From Cutibacterium modestum (GTDB taxonomy: Bacteria; Actinomycetota; Actinomycetes; Propionibacteriales; Propionibacteriaceae): a stretch of DNA of 64,000 nucleotides. Shown piece after piece: positions 19,618-28,690 of this stretch; position 1 is the stretch's first letter; each line of letters starts with the position of its first letter. The notes below the pieces were generated by a model that made no database searches, was not told where the DNA came from, and saw nothing but the letters and a program-made list of their open reading frames with translations. Made by a program: the position numbers and the translations under genes. Location of the stretch: positions 62,001-126,000 of the forward strand of contig NZ_BJEN01000001.1 of NCBI RefSeq assembly GCF_008326345.1. Direction: 5' to 3'.

Positions 19618-20091
19618 TCAGCGAGAAGCCAACCAATCGTTACCAGCATCCTGCTGCATGTCAAAGGCCTGAGTGATGTGAGGGGCCGCGGCTTTTTCAA
19701 GTTTCTTACCCACCAGCGGCACCGACACTGTGAAGGTCCCAGTGTAAATAACCTTAGTCCCGGTGGCGTCGGGATACACCGAGGCGTGGCCATCTGCCTT
19801 CGCGGGCACGCCCTGAGGGACGATCTGAAGTGTACCTTCGCGTGAACCGTCGGGGCCAGCCGGCTGCCACGACAGCGTCTGCTTGGCGGTCAGAGTCGAA
19901 CCGACGAACTTGGTAACCTGGCTGGGAGCTGGCATAGTCACGTCCAACCTCAGCGTATCCCCCGTAACAACAGCGTTGCTGGTCGTGCCACCGCCACGAC
20001 GGTGAACGTCTTGCCACCATGCCGGATCAGTCATCATAGCGACAACTTGATCGGGGGTTGCGTCGAAATGAGTCTGTGAATTGATGTCCAT
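19618..20091 (-). CDS. DUF2505 family protein (START/SRPBCC-like fold)
   Basis: A 157-residue protein starting MDINSQTHFDATPDQVVAMMTD and ending in a hydrophobic-amphipathic region with LVGKKLEKAAAPHITQAFDMQQDAGNDWL. The N-terminal coenzyme-Q-binding-like pattern (hF.a.pd.V..m..D..f) and overall length identify DUF2505, a common actinobacterial family of the SRPBCC superfamily with an expected hydrophobic ligand pocket and no known ligand. It faces the NAD-GDH gene: the two ATG codons point away from each other with six bases between them. Confidence 0.78.
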   Translation of the reverse strand: MDINSQTHFDATPDQVVAMMTDPAWWQDVHRRGGGTTSNAVVTGDTLRLDVTMPAPSQVTKFVGSTLTAKQTLSWQPAGPDGSREGTLQIVPQGVPAKADGHASVYPDATGTKVIYTGTFTVSVPLVGKKLEKAAAPHITQAFDMQQDAGNDWLASR

Positions 20092-20097
20092 GCCACC

Positions 20098-23000
20098 ATG
20101 ATGCCGGACGATTACGTTACGTCTCACACCAAGCTGGTTCACGCGAAGGCATTGACCCTTGTAGAGTTCTTGATGAGGGCCACGTGGAGGTGGCCCCTTA
20201 ACCATGACGAAGGTGACCTGATCGTGTCAGAGATGGACAAAGTCATCCCGGCTCTCGTGGCAGCTGTGCAGCAACAACACGCTACCGAAGACCACTACCG
20301 TGAAGAGGTGATTCGTCAAGCGATGGAACATCAGGTGCAGCTTGCGCTGCAACCTGGGCCGGTCCGTGTTGACGTTATCGTCGATCCACCGTGGTCAGAC
20401 GGGCAGATCAATTCTGTTCAGGTCGTCATGGATGACCGCCCCTTCCTCGTAGACACCGTGGTGTCGTGCCTACTAAAGCATGGGTGGCGGGTTGAAGACG
20501 TACGGCATCCGATTATCGGCGTGAAACGCGAGCGCGACACAATTGAGTCGGTCGAGATGGCCGGTCGCAGAGGTTATGTTCCGGAATCGTGGATTCACAT
20601 TGATGCGACGGCACCGCTTGGTATCGATACCGAACAGGCTGCCGAGCAGCTTCGCGACGATCTGGGTGCGTGCCTTGATCAGGTCGTTCGTGCCACCGAT
20701 GACTGGGGCGCAATGCACGAGGCAATGCTGCGCACAGCTGAGCTCGTCAGTGCATCTCAAGGACCAGCCGACGACCGTGACTCAAGTCGTGAGTTACTCG
20801 AATGGCTGGCTGATGATCACTTCATGTATCTCTCCTATCAGGAATTCGCGGTCGATGGCGAGATGATGACTTCAGTCGCTGGTACTCGTCTAGGCATCGC
20901 TGAGGACGGGCCACGGTTTGACGCTATTGTGCATAGTGACGACAATGCGACCGTTATCGTCACCAAGGATTCGGTGCGCTCGGCAGTACAACGCAACGGC
21001 TACCGCGACTACATCGGCGTACGGATTCGTGACGAGCACGGCGCTGTCGTTTCCGAGCACCGTTTTCTTGGCCTGCTGGGGTCCGCGGCGTACACCGAGT
21101 CTGTGGCTCATATCCCGGTGTTGCGGGCGAAGGCGTCTCGTATCCTCGCGCTGTCTGGCTATCGCGCTGATTCCCACGGTGGAAAGGCCGTTATCCGCAC
21201 AATTGCTGAGTTTCCGCGTGACGACCTCTTTGAGGCCTCTGCCGAGGAGCTCGTGCCGCTCATTATGGCCATCGTCGATCTGCGTGAGAAACAGCGTCTG
21301 CGTGCCCTCGTGCGTCGCGGTCCGTGGGGTCGTTTTTTCTACCTTCTCGTCTTCATTCCGGCAGACCGCTTTGACGCCAGCACTGTCGGCGTCGTTGAGG
21401 GGATCGTGGCTCAGCGTACTGGCGCGGTGGACGTTGACTCGACCACAGTGATGGGGGAGTCCTCGCTAGTGCGAATTACAGTGACGGCCAAGGTTGCTGA
21501 TGGAGAAATCTTACCTCCAATCGACGACGAAGAATTGCAGGCTGAACTTGCAGATGCCACCTCGAACTGGGATGACGAATTCATCGCTTTAGCCAACGCC
21601 ATTCCTAGCAACCGGCGAGGAGTCGATTTCGGCCCCGAGTACAAGCAAGAGTTCACCGCGAAGCAGGGCATCTTGGATTTGGAACTCCTCAACGGTTTGG
21701 TCGAGGACGACCTAGGGCTCGTGATGTACCGCCCCGATGACCCAGCCGACCCGTCGAACTTGCGGCTGAAGATCTTCAACCAGCAGGCTCCGATGACGCT
21801 GTCTCAGGTGATGCCCCACCTGTCGAGCCTGGGCGTCCAGATTGTCGACGAGCACCCGCACCGCATCATATTACGTGGGCGGGAAGTGTGGCTGTTCGAC
21901 CTCGGTCTGCAAACTCTTGGCGAGCTATGGAAGGACGCTGGACGACATCGTTTTACCGAGGCGTTTGCAGCGGCGTGGAGAGGGGAGTGCGAGTCTGATA
22001 CCTTCACCGGATTGGTGACTGAAGCTGGACTGCCGTGGTCCCAGGTAGCGATGCTACGGTGTATCGCTCGGTATTTGCGCCAAGTTGGTAGTCCCTTCTC
22101 ACAGACCTACATGGCACGGGCTTTGCGGGCTAACCCGAATCTGGCAAGGGACCTCGTGAGGATCGTTGAAGCGAAGTTTGATCCCACTGCTTTCAATGAT
22201 GGAGTTGACGCCGGTTCGCAGCGTTTGGCCAAAGTTGAGGAATTGTCGGAGTCCTTCCTCGCTGATCTTGAGGAAGTGGCTTCCCCTGACCATGACCGCA
22301 TCTTGCGCATGATGCATGCTGTCATCAAGGCCATGATTCGTACGAACTGGTGGCAGAGCGGTCGGCGGGCGCTGGCTTTCAAGATTCGTCCTACCGATCT
22401 CGATTTTGCCCCTGCCCCGCGGCCCAAGTTTGAGATTTTTGTCAACTCGCCACGAGTGTCTGGAACCCACCTAAGGTTTGGTGCCGTTGCGCGAGGTGGC
22501 CTGCGGTGGTCCGATCGTCCCGAGGATTTCCGCACCGAGGTACTTGGCCTGGTCAAGGCGCAAATGGTCAAGAACTCGGTTATCGTCCCCGCTGGCGCTA
22601 AGGGCGGATTTGTGCCCGCGCATCTACCCGATGCCACGACGAATCGCGGGGGATGGGCTGAGGAAGGCAAGGAATGCTACCGCATTTTCGTGTCCTCCCT
22701 ACTGTCGCTGACAGATAATGTCGTTGAGGGCGAAGTCGTTGCACCTGAGAACGTGGTTCGTCACGACGGTGATGATCCGTATCTTGTTGTCGCGGCCGAC
22801 AAAGGCACAGCAACCTTTTCTGATATTGCAAATGCTATCGCCGCCGAACACGGCTTTTGGCTTGGGGATGCCTTCGCTTCTGGCGGGTCGCACGGTTACG
22901 ACCACAAAGCGATGGGTATTACGGCGCGTGGTGCATGGGAATCAGTCACCCGGCACCTGGCAGACCTAGGAATTGACCAGGCTGCCGACGATTTCACATG

Positions 23001-24843
23001 CGTTGGTATTGGCGATATGTCGGGTGATGTCTTCGGCAATGGGATGTTGTTGAGCAAGCACATCAAGTTAGTTGCCGCTTTCAACCACCGTCACGTCTTC
23101 GTCGACCCGAGCCCGGATCCGGAAACCTCGTGGCGGGAGCGTCGCCGTCTTTTTGACCTTCCTCGCTCGAATTGGGGCGACTACGACTCCTCCCTTATTT
23201 CTGAGGGTGGCGGCGTCTGGGACCGCACCTTGAAGTCGATCCCGATAAGCCCGCAAATGCACCAGGTGCTGGGAATTGACGCATCGGTGAGGCGGATGAC
23301 GCCCGATGACCTCATTTCTGCGATCCTGCGCGCCCCCGTCGATCTGTTGTGGAATGGCGGTATCGGCACCTACGTGCGTGCCACGAGTGAAACAGATGCC
23401 CAGGTAGGAGATCGTGCCAACGATCCGGTGCGTATCACCGCCAAGGAGGTACGTGCTAAAGCTGCCGGTGAGGGTGGAAACTTAGGGTGGACCCAGTCTG
23501 GCCGTATCGAGTACGCTCGCAATGGTGGTCGTATCAACACGGACTTCATCGACAACTCAGCGGGAGTAGATACCTCTGACCACGAGGTCAACATCAAGAT
23601 CCTCCTGGACGCTGAGGTGGGGGCAGGTCGAATCAGCGAGAAGGAACGCGATGAGTTGCTTCCGGCCATGGCAGATGACGTTGCTGCCCTGGTGTTGCGT
23701 CACAACCGTGCACAGAACTTGGCCTTGGCTAACGCATTGAGCCCATCTGGGCCAACAGCTGGAGTGCTAGAAGCGTGGATGTGCCAACTGGAGGAGTCGG
23801 GTCACCTCGATCGCGCCGTCGATACCATGCCATCAACAACTGAAATGAACCGAAAAATGGCGGCAGGGGAGAGGCTTGTTAGTCCGGAGCTATGCACCGT
23901 GCTGGCCTGGACGAAGATTGCCCTGTGTGATGCCGTGCTGGCGACAAACCTGCCGGAAGATCCATTCGTCGCGGACCGTCTTGTGGGCTACTTCCCACCA
24001 CTTTTGAGGGAGAGGTTCGCTGAGCAGATGCCGGCGCATCGATTGCACCGCGAGATCATCACGACCGAGGCCGTGAACCGCTTCGTCGACTCGCAGGGTA
24101 TTACGGCCTACTACCAGTTGCATTTGCAGACGGGGGCAGATATTGCCCAGGTCATTCGATGCCAGCTAGCTGCGCGGTCAGTATTTGGGCTAGGGAGAGT
24201 CGAGACGGACCTCACGCATCTCGGTTTGGATGCCGTCCGGACTGCCAAGATTCGACTTGCATTGCGCGACCTTGCTATGGGTGCCACGCGATGGTTCCTC
24301 AACCACGGTGGCGCCGACGACATCGCAGGAACTATCGAGACCTACCGACCTGGTATAGCCAAGCTTGTTGAGAAATTGTCCGAGTTGCTGCTTGGTGACA
24401 ACGCGGATGCCTGGCAAGAGAAGGTTGACGAGGTCACCGAGCTCGGGCTTGATCGTTCTGACGCTGCCGTTGTCGCTGCTTGCGACTGGGGCTCAGTGCT
24501 TCTCAGTGTCGTAGAGATCTCGGAAGAGGGCCACCCTCTTGATGAGGTTGCGGATGCCTATCTGACGTTGGCCCGCCGTGTCGACATGATTCGCCTTACC
24601 CGACTCGTCGAGCAGCTTCCGCAGGATCGTCCGACAGATGCCAGAGTACGGGCGAGTCTTCGCGAGGATCTGTTGCAGGTGATGTCGGACGCGACTCGAC
24701 GCGCCCTTAAGCATGGAACAGACAATGTTCTGGTAGACGGTGGTCGTATCGTGGAGGCAATAGCGACAAACCCGGATCTCGCGCACTGTGTCGTGATGGT
24801 CAGTGATCTGCGGTCCGCCGTAGGCCAGGAGGCCACATTTTGA
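20098..24843 (+). CDS. gdhB: NAD-dependent glutamate dehydrogenase, large (about 180 kDa) type
   Basis: Oxidises L-glutamate to 2-oxoglutarate and ammonia with NAD, a catabolic entry to the TCA cycle. At 1581 residues it belongs to the giant Bac_GDH class (mycobacterial homologue Rv2476c). The N-terminal half carries ACT-like regulatory segments (DRPFLVDTVVSCL near residue 115; later domains to about 700). The catalytic part begins near residue 780 with FGAVARGGLRWSDRPEDFR, VLGLVKAQMVKNSVIVP and GAKGGFV, and the Rossmann part follows with GIGDMSGDVFGNGML and GGIGTYVRA. The first ATG has no ribosome-binding site and lies six bases from the divergent DUF2505 start, so translation may begin downstream (ATG 20173 or 20233). 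The stop overlaps the next gene (TTGA). Confidence 0.93.
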   Translation: MMPDDYVTSHTKLVHAKALTLVEFLMRATWRWPLNHDEGDLIVSEMDKVIPALVAAVQQQHATEDHYREEVIRQAMEHQVQLALQPGPVRVDVIVDPPWSDGQINSVQVVMDDRPFLVDTVVSCLLKHGWRVEDVRHPIIGVKRERDTIESVEMAGRRGYVPESWIHIDATAPLGIDTEQAAEQLRDDLGACLDQVVRATDDWGAMHEAMLRTAELVSASQGPADDRDSSRELLEWLADDHFMYLSYQEFAVDGEMMTSVAGTRLGIAEDGPRFDAIVHSDDNATVIVTKDSVRSAVQRNGYRDYIGVRIRDEHGAVVSEHRFLGLLGSAAYTESVAHIPVLRAKASRILALSGYRADSHGGKAVIRTIAEFPRDDLFEASAEELVPLIMAIVDLREKQRLRALVRRGPWGRFFYLLVFIPADRFDASTVGVVEGIVAQRTGAVDVDSTTVMGESSLVRITVTAKVADGEILPPIDDEELQAELADATSNWDDEFIALANAIPSNRRGVDFGPEYKQEFTAKQGILDLELLNGLVEDDLGLVMYRPDDPADPSNLRLKIFNQQAPMTLSQVMPHLSSLGVQIVDEHPHRIILRGREVWLFDLGLQTLGELWKDAGRHRFTEAFAAAWRGECESDTFTGLVTEAGLPWSQVAMLRCIARYLRQVGSPFSQTYMARALRANPNLARDLVRIVEAKFDPTAFNDGVDAGSQRLAKVEELSESFLADLEEVASPDHDRILRMMHAVIKAMIRTNWWQSGRRALAFKIRPTDLDFAPAPRPKFEIFVNSPRVSGTHLRFGAVARGGLRWSDRPEDFRTEVLGLVKAQMVKNSVIVPAGAKGGFVPAHLPDATTNRGGWAEEGKECYRIFVSSLLSLTDNVVEGEVVAPENVVRHDGDDPYLVVAADKGTATFSDIANAIAAEHGFWLGDAFASGGSHGYDHKAMGITARGAWESVTRHLADLGIDQAADDFTCVGIGDMSGDVFGNGMLLSKHIKLVAAFNHRHVFVDPSPDPETSWRERRRLFDLPRSNWGDYDSSLISEGGGVWDRTLKSIPISPQMHQVLGIDASVRRMTPDDLISAILRAPVDLLWNGGIGTYVRATSETDAQVGDRANDPVRITAKEVRAKAAGEGGNLGWTQSGRIEYARNGGRINTDFIDNSAGVDTSDHEVNIKILLDAEVGAGRISEKERDELLPAMADDVAALVLRHNRAQNLALANALSPSGPTAGVLEAWMCQLEESGHLDRAVDTMPSTTEMNRKMAAGERLVSPELCTVLAWTKIALCDAVLATNLPEDPFVADRLVGYFPPLLRERFAEQMPAHRLHREIITTEAVNRFVDSQGITAYYQLHLQTGADIAQVIRCQLAARSVFGLGRVETDLTHLGLDAVRTAKIRLALRDLAMGATRWFLNHGGADDIAGTIETYRPGIAKLVEKLSELLLGDNADAWQEKVDEVTELGLDRSDAAVVAACDWGSVLLSVVEISEEGHPLDEVADAYLTLARRVDMIRLTRLVEQLPQDRPTDARVRASLREDLLQVMSDATRRALKHGTDNVLVDGGRIVEAIATNPDLAHCVVMVSDLRSAVGQEATF

Positions 24844-25700
24844 GAATTGATCTCCACACTCACTCAACGATTTCAGACGGGACGGACTCACCGACCCGCC
24901 TGATGATGAAGGCTGCGAGAAGCGGTCTGGGCGTTGTCGCCCTCACTGATCACGATACCTTTGATGGGCTGGAGGAGGCTCAGGCAGCCGGACAGCGTTT
25001 CGGCGTCCGCCTGTTGCCCGGCTTCGAAATGACATGTCATATCGGCGGCCGGGATGTGCATCTGCTCGGTTACGGTGCCCGTCCCGACGACCCGGTATTA
25101 GGAAGGGAATTGCAGGCTACCCGAGCATCGCGAGCCGGACGCCTAGACGCCATCTGCCAGCGACTGTCGGACGCCGGGATGACGGTAACAATCAACGATG
25201 TGCACCGAGCCGCCGGGGCCGCTTCCAGCCTGGGGCGCCCTCATGTCGCGGATGCGATGGTGGCTAAGGGATACGTCGAGGACCGCGACGAAGCCTTCCG
25301 CGACTGGTTGTCAGACGGAAAACCGGCCTATGTACCGAGGCACAGCGTGGCATTGGAGGTAGGCATTGATCTGGTTCACAATGCCGGTGGCGTCGCCGTG
25401 CTGGCCCATCCGTGGGGACGACGAGCTCAGCAGGTTCTCACGCCGCAAGTGATTGCATCCCTGTCGGCGTACCACCAGCTGGACGGGATCGAGGTCGAGC
25501 ATCAAGACCACGACCAGGTCGCCCGTCGGATGCTCTTTGATCTGGGCGGACGGCTCGGATTGGTCCGAACTGGCGCAAGTGATTATCACGGGTCAGGCAA
25601 AAAGGATCACGAGTTAGGGTGCAATTTCACCCGTGAAACTGCGTACCGAGAGTTGGTGACGAGGATTCAGCTGCGCGGGGGAGTTCTTCGCGTCCGGTGA
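24840..25700 (+). CDS. PHP-domain phosphoesterase
   Basis: A 286-residue protein with the polymerase-and-histidinol-phosphatase metal site: MRIDLHTHSTISDGTDSP (motif I), VVALTDHDTFDGL (motif II), PGFEMTC (motif III), AHPWGRR (late His) and GASDYHGSG near the C-terminus. This set matches the stand-alone YciV/TrpH-like group, several of which are 3',5'-nucleotide phosphatases or 5'-3' exonucleases on short RNA. The TTG start overlaps the GDH stop by four bases, implying translational coupling. The substrate here is not known. Confidence 0.88.
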   Translation: MRIDLHTHSTISDGTDSPTRLMMKAARSGLGVVALTDHDTFDGLEEAQAAGQRFGVRLLPGFEMTCHIGGRDVHLLGYGARPDDPVLGRELQATRASRAGRLDAICQRLSDAGMTVTINDVHRAAGAASSLGRPHVADAMVAKGYVEDRDEAFRDWLSDGKPAYVPRHSVALEVGIDLVHNAGGVAVLAHPWGRRAQQVLTPQVIASLSAYHQLDGIEVEHQDHDQVARRMLFDLGGRLGLVRTGASDYHGSGKKDHELGCNFTRETAYRELVTRIQLRGGVLRVR

Positions 25701-25843
25701 GACTGCTACAGTGACCGGCATGACGAGTGCATCTGCGACTACCACCTCGTGCTGGCGTCGCTGCGTGCGGCACTGACAATATAACGGCCGCCTTACCTGG
25801 CGGCGTGTCCTCGTCGTTGGAGGGCGGCGAGGAAGGATTAACG

Positions 25844-26935
25844 ATGACCAGCGACGTCCCCAAGATCGGATCCAACTCCGCGACCTTGGCGCGTTCTCAG
25901 GCCCGCAGCGATAAGGTCGAGGCTGATTTGGCCGTTCATCCGGACAAGTGGCGCATTCTTACCGGGGATCGTCCCACTGGCAGCCTGCATATCGGGCACT
26001 ACTTCGGGTCGCTTGCCAACCGAGTGCGCCTGCAGGACAAAGGTCTTGAGTCCTTCCTGGTCATCGCTGACTATCAGGTCATCTATGACCGCGACGGTGT
26101 CGGCGAACTGCAGACCAATGTCATGTCGAATATCGCCGACTACCTGGCAATTGGCATTGACCCAGCTCGCACGACGATTTTCACCCACTCGGCGCTGCCG
26201 GCCCTCAACCAGTTGCTGCTACCTTTCCTGTCGTTAGTGACTGACGCCGAGTTGCGTCGCAACCCGACTGTTAAGGACGAGCTGTCCACCTCAGAACGTC
26301 CGATGTCCGGTCTTATGCTTACATTCCCGGTACATCAGGCTGCTGACATCCTCTTTTGCAAGGCAAACCTTGTCCCCGTCGGCCGCGACCAGCTTCCTCA
26401 CATCGAGCAGACCCGTGTCATCGCCCGTCGTTTCGACGAGCGGTACGGGCGCGGCGAGGCCTCTAAGCCAGTTTTCCCCGAGCCTGAGGCACTGCTTTCG
26501 GCGACCCCGCATGTCCTCGGTCTGGATGGCACCAAGATGAGTAAGTCGAAGGGCAATTCCATCGAGCTCGGTATGACCGCAGACCAGACCGCCAAGCTCA
26601 TTAAAAAAGCCAAGACTGACGCCGAGCGTCATATCACTTGGGATCCGGAGAACCGTCCAGAGGTTTCCAACCTACTGCTGCTTACTTCCCTATGCGAAAA
26701 CGGCGATCCGGCCGCTATCGCCGAGGAGATTGGTGACGGAGGCTCTGGCACGCTCAAGAAGCGTCTAACTGCGTCCCTCAACGACTATTTCGCCCCGATT
26801 CGGGAACGTCGTGGTGAATTGACAGCCGACGAGGGCCACCTTCGTGAGGTGCTTCGCGAGGGCAATCGGAAGGCCGCAGTGATCGCGGACCAGACGTTGG
26901 CACAGGTGCGCGAAGCTATGAAGATGGTGTACTGA
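25844..26935 (+). CDS. trpS: Tryptophanyl-tRNA synthetase
   Basis: Charges tRNA-Trp. The 363 residues are a compact class Ic synthetase with GDRPTGSLHIGHYFGS (the TIGH/HIGH signature, near residue 45-60), ADYQVIYDRDG and the KMSKS loop (LDGTKMSKSKGNSI, near residue 230). The variant spelling DRPTGSLHIGHYFG belongs to the TrpRS-II-like group found in many Gram-positives. ATG 25844 is preceded by GAGGAAGGA at a good distance, so the longer open frame from 25727 is not used. Flanked by the PHP gene upstream and a convergent permease downstream. Confidence 0.92.
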   Translation: MTSDVPKIGSNSATLARSQARSDKVEADLAVHPDKWRILTGDRPTGSLHIGHYFGSLANRVRLQDKGLESFLVIADYQVIYDRDGVGELQTNVMSNIADYLAIGIDPARTTIFTHSALPALNQLLLPFLSLVTDAELRRNPTVKDELSTSERPMSGLMLTFPVHQAADILFCKANLVPVGRDQLPHIEQTRVIARRFDERYGRGEASKPVFPEPEALLSATPHVLGLDGTKMSKSKGNSIELGMTADQTAKLIKKAKTDAERHITWDPENRPEVSNLLLLTSLCENGDPAAIAEEIGDGGSGTLKKRLTASLNDYFAPIRERRGELTADEGHLREVLREGNRKAAVIADQTLAQVREAMKMVY

Positions 26936-26998
26936 AGGAGCCATTTTTTAGTCTAATTGTGCATCGGCTGGCCAGCGGTGTGATAGCGCGGGACCTCA

Positions 26999-28507
26999 TC
27001 AGAAAGTGATGTCTTCCTGGGCGTTGAGCTCGGGATGGCGTGCCTTATTGTGCTTGACAGCTGGCCAGGCGAGGAGCATGACGGCGATATACACTAAGGA
27101 GGCTGCTAGCACGATTCGATTTTGGGAATCGAGCACCATGAGGGCCGTCACCCCAGCTAGGCTGACAATTCCGAAGATACCCGTGATCGGATAACCCGGC
27201 ATGTGGAAACCGGAATCCGTGATCAGACCCCGATTCACTCGTCGGCGCAACACTAACTGACACCAGAAGATCGTCGCCCACGTCCAGATGACACCCACCG
27301 CAGCTGTGTTGATGGATACTTCGAAGGCGCGTTCGGGAACGACATACTCGAGCCCCACACCCAGTAGGAAAACGCTGGCGGTCATGAGGATGCCGCCGGC
27401 GGGCGTCTTGAACCGGTTGAGGGTGCCGGCGAATTTTGGAGCTTCTCCTGCGGCAGCCAACGATTTGAGGACTCGACCCGTCGCGTACAGCCCGGAGTTC
27501 ACCGAGGAGAACGCGGCGGTGATGACGACGACATTCATGGCGTCACCTATCCATCCGACTCCCATGGCCGAGAATGCTGTGACGAAGGGTGACTCATCGG
27601 CGGAGTATTTGTTGTACGGCAGCAACATGGCCAGTAGGGCCAAAGATCCTAGATAGAACACGACGAGCCGAAAGACGACCGCATGGACGGCTTTGGGGAT
27701 GACCTTGCGGGGATTCTGCGTTTCCCCGGAGGCGGTGCCAACTAACTCGATGGTGGCATAGGCGAAGATGACGCCTTGGATGACCAGGACCAGGGGCAGC
27801 GCCCCCTGCGGGGCGAATCCGCCGTCGAATCGCCATAGGTTCGACACCGCTGCCCGGTGTCCGCCAACGTTGACGTGGCAGGCGACCAGACCGATGGCCA
27901 CAACGATGAACGCTGTCAAGGCCACGACCTTAAGCAATGCCGCCCAGAACTCGAATTCTCCGAAGGCCTTGACACTGATGAGATTGACCGACACGACGAT
28001 CACCAAGGCGACGAGCGAGGGCACCCACATCGGTAGGTAGGGCCACCAGAATTGCAGGTAGGTACCTGTGGCGGTCAGCTCGGCGATACCCGATGTCATC
28101 CAGTTGAGCATGTACATCCAACCCACGGCATAGGCCCAGCGGTCGCCGAGGAGCTCCCGAGCGTAGGAGACGAAGGAACCGCTCGAGGGACGATGGATAA
28201 CCAACTCACCAAGCGCCCTCATGACGAGGAAGGCGATAAGTGCGCAGAACGCGTAGGAGAGGACGACTGCTGGTCCGGCACTGCGCAGGCGGCTCCCTGC
28301 ACCAAGAAAGAGGCCGACCCCGATTGCTCCACCGATCGCCATCATCTGGACCTGGCGATTGGACAGGGTCGCGGCGTAACCTTGGTCGCCTAGATCGACG
28401 ACCTGCTGGACCTCCCTGATCGGGGGAGACTGGGGGTCGGCATGGGTCGCACCGATCTTGGGACCTTGTGGGACATCGTCACGGGGCTGCTGGAGTGTGT
28501 GGGCCAT
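26999..28507 (-). CDS. Amino-acid permease (APC superfamily, AAT family)
   Basis: Inner-membrane amino-acid:proton symporter of about 502 residues with twelve predicted hydrophobic helices. The family signature is strong: NRQVQMMAIGGAIGVGLFLGAGSRL at the first helix, ALGELVIHRPSSGSFVSYARE, and EMFNVIP-equivalent IELVGTASGETQNPRKVIPKAV. Closest functional relatives by pattern are asparagine, GABA or D-serine/D-alanine/glycine permeases; the substrate cannot be fixed from sequence. Start ATG 28507 (or 28510) behind GGAAGG. A 15-base perfect inverted repeat lies 36 bases upstream of the start on the transcript, suggesting regulation. Confidence 0.9.
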   Translation of the reverse strand: MAHTLQQPRDDVPQGPKIGATHADPQSPPIREVQQVVDLGDQGYAATLSNRQVQMMAIGGAIGVGLFLGAGSRLRSAGPAVVLSYAFCALIAFLVMRALGELVIHRPSSGSFVSYARELLGDRWAYAVGWMYMLNWMTSGIAELTATGTYLQFWWPYLPMWVPSLVALVIVVSVNLISVKAFGEFEFWAALLKVVALTAFIVVAIGLVACHVNVGGHRAAVSNLWRFDGGFAPQGALPLVLVIQGVIFAYATIELVGTASGETQNPRKVIPKAVHAVVFRLVVFYLGSLALLAMLLPYNKYSADESPFVTAFSAMGVGWIGDAMNVVVITAAFSSVNSGLYATGRVLKSLAAAGEAPKFAGTLNRFKTPAGGILMTASVFLLGVGLEYVVPERAFEVSINTAAVGVIWTWATIFWCQLVLRRRVNRGLITDSGFHMPGYPITGIFGIVSLAGVTALMVLDSQNRIVLAASLVYIAVMLLAWPAVKHNKARHPELNAQEDITF

Positions 28508-28542
28508 CATTGGACCTTCCAAAACGCTTTGGCTGAGCCTCA

Positions 28543-28576
28543 ACGTGGTGTTTCCGGTTCACCGGAAACACCACGT
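28543..28576 (-). promoter_or_regulatory. Perfect 15-base inverted repeat upstream of the permease
   Basis: ACGTGGTGTTTCCGG, a four-base TTCA loop, then CCGGAAACACCACGT. It lies between the DEAD helicase stop (28691) and the permease start on the minus strand. There is no U tract in either direction, so a simple terminator is less likely than a protein operator or a 5'-leader hairpin controlling the permease. Confidence 0.65.
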
Positions 28577-28690
28577 ATTTCGCTTAGTGTACACATTTTT
28601 GTTCAGCGCGAGGGGCGAAGTGGTTACTCTAAAGACCTCATTCCTGGTCGATTTTTGGACCAGATGTGATCGATGCAGCTTGTTAGACGG

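Noticed and set aside
25720-25830. A short frame (MTSASATTTSCWRRCVRH) plus a GCCGCC/GGCGGC hairpin ahead of trpS, as a tryptophan leader peptide
   Set aside because: Only one Trp codon, no ribosome-binding site, and no alternative pairing that would make an attenuator; trpS has its own good ribosome-binding site.
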